Source of the DNA: Escherichia sp. ESNIH1
GTDB taxonomy: Bacteria > Pseudomonadota > Gammaproteobacteria > Enterobacterales > Enterobacteriaceae
Reading direction: 5' to 3'
Assembly (NCBI GenBank): GCA_002918705.1
Contig: PQKR01000009.1
Coordinates: forward strand, 1 to 64,000
DNA: 64,000 bases
In this document: positions 60,841 to 64,000 of the stretch, in pieces
How positions within the stretch are numbered: position 1 is the first letter of the stretch
How the letters are laid out: every line of letters starts with the position of its first letter
Made by a program: the position numbers and the translations under genes
The notes under the pieces: generated by a model
What the model saw: only the letters and a program-made list of their open reading frames with translations
What the model was told of the DNA's origin: nothing
Database searches by the model: none

Positions 60841-61836
60841 ATGGAGTTGCTCTGCCCGGCCGGAAACCTACCGGCGTTAAAGGCGGCTATCGAAAACGGT
60901 GCCGACGCTGTCTATATAGGCCTGAAGGATGATACCAACGCCCGCCACTTTGCGGGTCTCAACTTCACGGAGAAAAAGCTGCAGGAAGCGGTAAGCTTTG
61001 TCCATCAGCGGCGTAAAAAGCTGCATATTGCCATCAATACCTTTGCTCATCCCGACGGCTACGCGCGCTGGCAGCGGGCGGTGGATATGGCCGCTCAGCT
61101 GGGAGCTGATGCACTGATCCTCGCCGACCTGGCGATGCTGGAGTATGCCGCCGAGCGCTACCCGCATATTGAGCGCCACGTCTCGGTGCAGGCTTCAGCC
61201 ACCAACGACGAGGCGATCCGCTTCTATCACCGCCACTTTGACGTTGCCCGCGTGGTGCTGCCTCGCGTGCTGTCGATCCATCAGGTAAAACAGCTCGCCC
61301 GCACCTCGCCGGTGCCGCTGGAGGTCTTTGCCTTTGGCAGCCTGTGCATTATGGCCGAGGGGCGCTGCTACCTCTCCTCCTATCTAACCGGTGAATCGCC
61401 TAATACCGTAGGGGCCTGCTCCCCTGCCCGCTTTGTGCGCTGGCAGCAGACGCCGCAGGGGCTGGAGTCGCGCCTTAATGAGGTGCTGATCGACCGCTAT
61501 CAGGAGGGTGAAAACGCGGGCTATCCAACGCTGTGCAAAGGCCGCTACCACGTCGACGGTGAGCGCTACCACGCCCTGGAGGAGCCCACCAGCCTCAATA
61601 CGCTAGAGCTGCTGCCTGAGCTTCTCGCGGCGAATATCGCCTCGGTGAAAATCGAAGGCCGTCAGCGCAGCCCGGCCTACGTCAGCCAGGTGGCAAAGGT
61701 ATGGCGTCAGGCCATCGACCGCTGCATGGCCGCGCCAGAACTCTATGCCCCGCAACCGGCGTGGATGGAGACCCTCGGCGCGATGTCTGAAGGCACGCAG
61801 ACCACCCTTGGCGCATACCACCGTAAATGGCAGTGA
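60841..61836 (+). CDS. ubiU: O2-independent ubiquinone hydroxylation protein UbiU (YhbU)
   Basis: 331 residues from ATG 60841. Peptidase U32 family. All four 4Fe-4S cysteines are present: Cys169 (SLCIMAEG), Cys176 (GRCYLSS), Cys193 (GACSP) and Cys232 (LCKGRY). The UbiU-UbiV complex hydroxylates ubiquinone precursors with prephenate instead of O2. FNR control is known in E. coli; the upstream region holds a possible but weak FNR half-site (AAATCAA near 60734). ubiV follows after 8 bp. Confidence 0.97.
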   Translation: MELLCPAGNLPALKAAIENGADAVYIGLKDDTNARHFAGLNFTEKKLQEAVSFVHQRRKKLHIAINTFAHPDGYARWQRAVDMAAQLGADALILADLAMLEYAAERYPHIERHVSVQASATNDEAIRFYHRHFDVARVVLPRVLSIHQVKQLARTSPVPLEVFAFGSLCIMAEGRCYLSSYLTGESPNTVGACSPARFVRWQQTPQGLESRLNEVLIDRYQEGENAGYPTLCKGRYHVDGERYHALEEPTSLNTLELLPELLAANIASVKIEGRQRSPAYVSQVAKVWRQAIDRCMAAPELYAPQPAWMETLGAMSEGTQTTLGAYHRKWQ

Positions 61837-61844
61837 GAGAGAAG

Positions 61845-62720
61845 ATGAAATATTCATTAGGACCGGTGCTCTACTACTGGTCAAAAGAGACGCTGGAGGA
61901 TTTCTACCAGCAGGCGGCCAGCAGCAGCGCCGATACTATTTACCTGGGCGAAGCGGTATGCAGCAAGCGCCGGGCCATGAAAGTCGGCGACTGGCTGGCA
62001 ATGGCAAAATCCCTCGCGGGAAGTGGTAAACAGGTGGTGCTCTCAACCCTGGCGCTGGTGCAGGCCGCCTCTGAGCTGGGCGAACTCAAGCGCTACGTGG
62101 AGAACGGCGACTTTCTGCTGGAGGCGAGCGATCTTGGCGTGGTGAACATGTGCGCCGAACGTAAGTTGCCCTTCGTCGCCGGGCACGCCCTGAACTGCTA
62201 TAACGCGGTTACCCTCCGTCTGCTGCTGAAGCAGGGCATGGTGCGCTGGTGCATGCCGGTAGAGCTCTCTCGCGACTGGCTGGCGAATCTGCTTAATCAG
62301 TGCGACGAGCTAGGCATTCGCGAGCAGTTTGAGGTGGAGGTGTTGAGCTACGGTCATCTGCCGCTGGCCTACTCCGCCCGCTGTTTTACCGCCCGCTCTG
62401 AGGATCGCCCCAAGGACGAGTGCAAAACCTGCTGCATCAAGTACCCCACCGGGCGCAACGTGCTCTCGCAGGAGAATCAGCAGGTCTTTGTCCTGAACGG
62501 CATCCAGACCATGAGCGGCTATATCTACAACCTCGGTAATGAGCTGACTTCGATGCAGGGGCTGGTGGATATGGTGCGCCTCTCACCGCTGGGGACGGAG
62601 ACTTTCGCCATGCTTAATGCCTTCCGCGCCAATGAAAACGGTGCTGCGCCGCTGCCGCTGACGGCGAATAGCGACTGCAACGGCTACTGGAAGCGCCTCG
62701 CTGGCCTTGAGCTGGTATGA
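61845..62720 (+). CDS. ubiV: O2-independent ubiquinone hydroxylation protein UbiV (YhbV)
   Basis: 291 residues from ATG 61845. U32 family with 4Fe-4S ligands Cys39 (GEAVCSKR), Cys180, Cys193 and Cys197 (ARCFTARSEDRPKDECKTCC). Partner of UbiU. Eight bases after ubiU. Confidence 0.96.
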   Translation: MKYSLGPVLYYWSKETLEDFYQQAASSSADTIYLGEAVCSKRRAMKVGDWLAMAKSLAGSGKQVVLSTLALVQAASELGELKRYVENGDFLLEASDLGVVNMCAERKLPFVAGHALNCYNAVTLRLLLKQGMVRWCMPVELSRDWLANLLNQCDELGIREQFEVEVLSYGHLPLAYSARCFTARSEDRPKDECKTCCIKYPTGRNVLSQENQQVFVLNGIQTMSGYIYNLGNELTSMQGLVDMVRLSPLGTETFAMLNAFRANENGAAPLPLTANSDCNGYWKRLAGLELV

Positions 62721-62797
62721 AAAAAAGCTCACTTTGTTAACTACGGTAATCAATTTTTAATGCAGTATTAAAAGATTGCCGTCGACAAAGTGAGCAT

Positions 62798-63808
62798 ATG
62801 ATGACTGACAAAACCGTTTCTTTCTCGGTGCTGGATTTAGCCCCGATTCCGCAGGGCGCTACGGCGCGCGATGCCTTCCACCGCTCCCTGGATCTCGCCC
62901 AGCTGGCAGAGAAGCGCGGCTATCGCCGCTTCTGGCTGGCGGAGCACCACAACATGACCGGCATCGCCAGCGCGGCGACGTCGGTGCTGATTGGTTACCT
63001 GGCCGCCAATACCCAGACGCTGCACCTCGGCTCCGGCGGCGTGATGCTGCCTAACCATGCCCCGCTGGTGATCGCCGAGCAGTTTGGCACCCTGAATGCG
63101 CTCTATCCGGGGCGTATCGATCTGGGCCTGGGCCGAGCGCCGGGCAGCGACCAGCGCACCATGATGGCCCTACGCCGCCACATGAGCGGCGATATCGATA
63201 ACTTCCCGCGCGACGTGGCGGAGCTGGTGGACTGGTTTGACGCCCGCGATCCGAATCCGCACGTGCGTCCGGTCCCGGGCTACGGGGAGAAGATCCCGGT
63301 GTGGCTGCTTGGCTCCAGCCTCTATAGCGCTCAGCTTGCCGCTCAGCTGGGGCTGCCGTTTGCCTTTGCCTCACACTTTGCCCCGGATATGCTCTTCCAG
63401 GCGTTACATCTCTACCGCACCAACTTCAAGCCCTCCGCGCGGCTGGAGAAACCCTATGCGATGGTGTGCATCAACATCGTTGCCGCCGACAGCAACCGCG
63501 ACGCGGAGTTCCTGTTTACCTCAATGCAGCAGGCGTTTGTGAAGCTGCGCCGGGGCGAAACCGGCCAGCTGCCGGCACCGATTGCCGATATCGGCGCCTT
63601 CTGGTCGCCGTCCGAGCAGTATGGCGTGCAGCAGGCGCTGAGCATGTCGCTGGTGGGAGATAAAACCAAAGTGCGTCATGGGCTGGAGTCGATCCTGCGG
63701 GAGACCGAGGCCGACGAGATCATGGTCAACGGCCAGATTTTCGATCATCAGGCGCGGCTGCACTCGTTTGAGCTGGCGATGCAGGTGAAAGAGGAGTTGT
63801 TGGGGTAA
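62798..63808 (+). CDS. yhbW: Luciferase-like monooxygenase YhbW
   Basis: 336 residues (335 from the second ATG, the E. coli length). Bacterial-luciferase-like FMN fold: [38 protein letters not shown] and [13 protein letters not shown]. Substrate unknown. Single gene, followed by a REP element and convergent mtr. Confidence 0.94.
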   Translation: MMTDKTVSFSVLDLAPIPQGATARDAFHRSLDLAQLAEKRGYRRFWLAEHHNMTGIASAATSVLIGYLAANTQTLHLGSGGVMLPNHAPLVIAEQFGTLNALYPGRIDLGLGRAPGSDQRTMMALRRHMSGDIDNFPRDVAELVDWFDARDPNPHVRPVPGYGEKIPVWLLGSSLYSAQLAAQLGLPFAFASHFAPDMLFQALHLYRTNFKPSARLEKPYAMVCINIVAADSNRDAEFLFTSMQQAFVKLRRGETGQLPAPIADIGAFWSPSEQYGVQQALSMSLVGDKTKVRHGLESILRETEADEIMVNGQIFDHQARLHSFELAMQVKEELLG

Positions 63809-63818
63809 GTTTGGTTTC

Positions 63819-63848
63819 GCCGGGCGGCGCTGCGCTTGCCCGGCCTAC
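63819..63848 (+). repeat. REP element
   Basis: GCCGGGCGGCGCTGCGCTTG-CCCGGCCTAC between convergent yhbW and mtr. Confidence 0.87.
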
Positions 63849-63861
63849 GGTTCATGGCGAT

Positions 63862-64000
63862 CTATTGATATACCGGTAATACATTAAAACTCGATAATAT
63901 ATGCACCACGGCGTTGCCTACCCCAAACAGCAGGATCAGCGCAATCATCGGCTTGCCGCCCCAGACGCGGAATGTAGGGCTACCGAAGCGCTTGCGCGAT
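63862..64000 (-). CDS. mtr: Tryptophan permease Mtr, C-terminal end (partial)
   Basis: The last 45 codons on the minus strand, cut by the window edge. They read [20 protein letters not shown], a final TM ([20 protein letters not shown]) and PVYQ-stop, matching the C-terminus of E. coli Mtr, a high-affinity Trp:H+ symporter of the HAAAP family. Confidence 0.93.
   Translation of the reverse strand, partial: SRKRFGSPTFRVWGGKPMIALILLFGVGNAVVHILSSFNVLPVYQ

Overview
The window is a chromosomal stretch from a member of the Enterobacteriaceae. Gene order and protein sequences follow the Escherichia coli yqjH-to-mtr region closely, while GC-rich third codon positions and many REP palindromes of the GCCGGGCGGCGCTGCGCTTGCCCGG type suggest Enterobacter or a close relative (inference; no rRNA gene is present to settle it).

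Positions 1-6724 are the right end of a genomic island inserted in the ileX tRNA gene. It starts with the tail of an IS3-family transposase, then a tight four-gene operon (AAA+ ATPase; all-helical Trp-rich protein; MotA/TolQ/ZorA-like channel protein with a long coiled-coil tail; MotB/ZorB-like OmpA-domain protein). A P4-type integrase gene with 12-bp iterons and a predicted IHF site follows, and then the 47-bp displaced 3' end of ileX. The operon resembles the ZorAB motor of Zorya anti-phage defence, but with an AAA+ ATPase and a helical protein where ZorC/D/E would be. It is the best candidate here for an undescribed system. The IS insertion lies at the start of the ATPase gene and has probably damaged it.

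Positions 6725-15727 are a patchwork accessory zone: two small lipoproteins carrying TonB-C-like and TolA-C-like domains, an orphan membrane protein, an HxlR regulator divergent from a zinc alcohol dehydrogenase, an orphan TumA-like regulator with two 20-bp operators, a SoFic-type Fic AMP-transferase behind a 33-bp direct repeat, yahK, and a three-gene PD-(D/E)XK nuclease / unknown / DnaJ-like cassette.

Positions 15728-43372 are core genome with well-preserved regulation: nfeF/nfeR iron-nickel control with paired operators, an MCP and aer both with FliA promoters, patA with a sigma-54 promoter and NtrC site, fadH, rlmG, ygjP, ygjR, alx behind its Mn2+/pH riboswitch, sstT, the hexuronate genes uxaA-uxaC/exuT/exuR, and yqjA-mzrA-yqjCDEK-yqjF-yqjG, yhaJ, yhaK, yhaM. 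Positions 43386-64000 continue with yhaO, rnpB (RNase P RNA), the galactarate/glucarate genes garKRLP/garD, then rsmI, lpoA-yraN-diaA-dolP, yraQ, yraR, yhbO, yhbP, yhbQ, yhbS, ubiT, ubiU-ubiV, yhbW and the 3' end of mtr. Relative to E. coli K-12, ygjH-ebgRAC-ygjIJK, yhaH, tdc, prlF-yhaV and aga are absent from their usual places.
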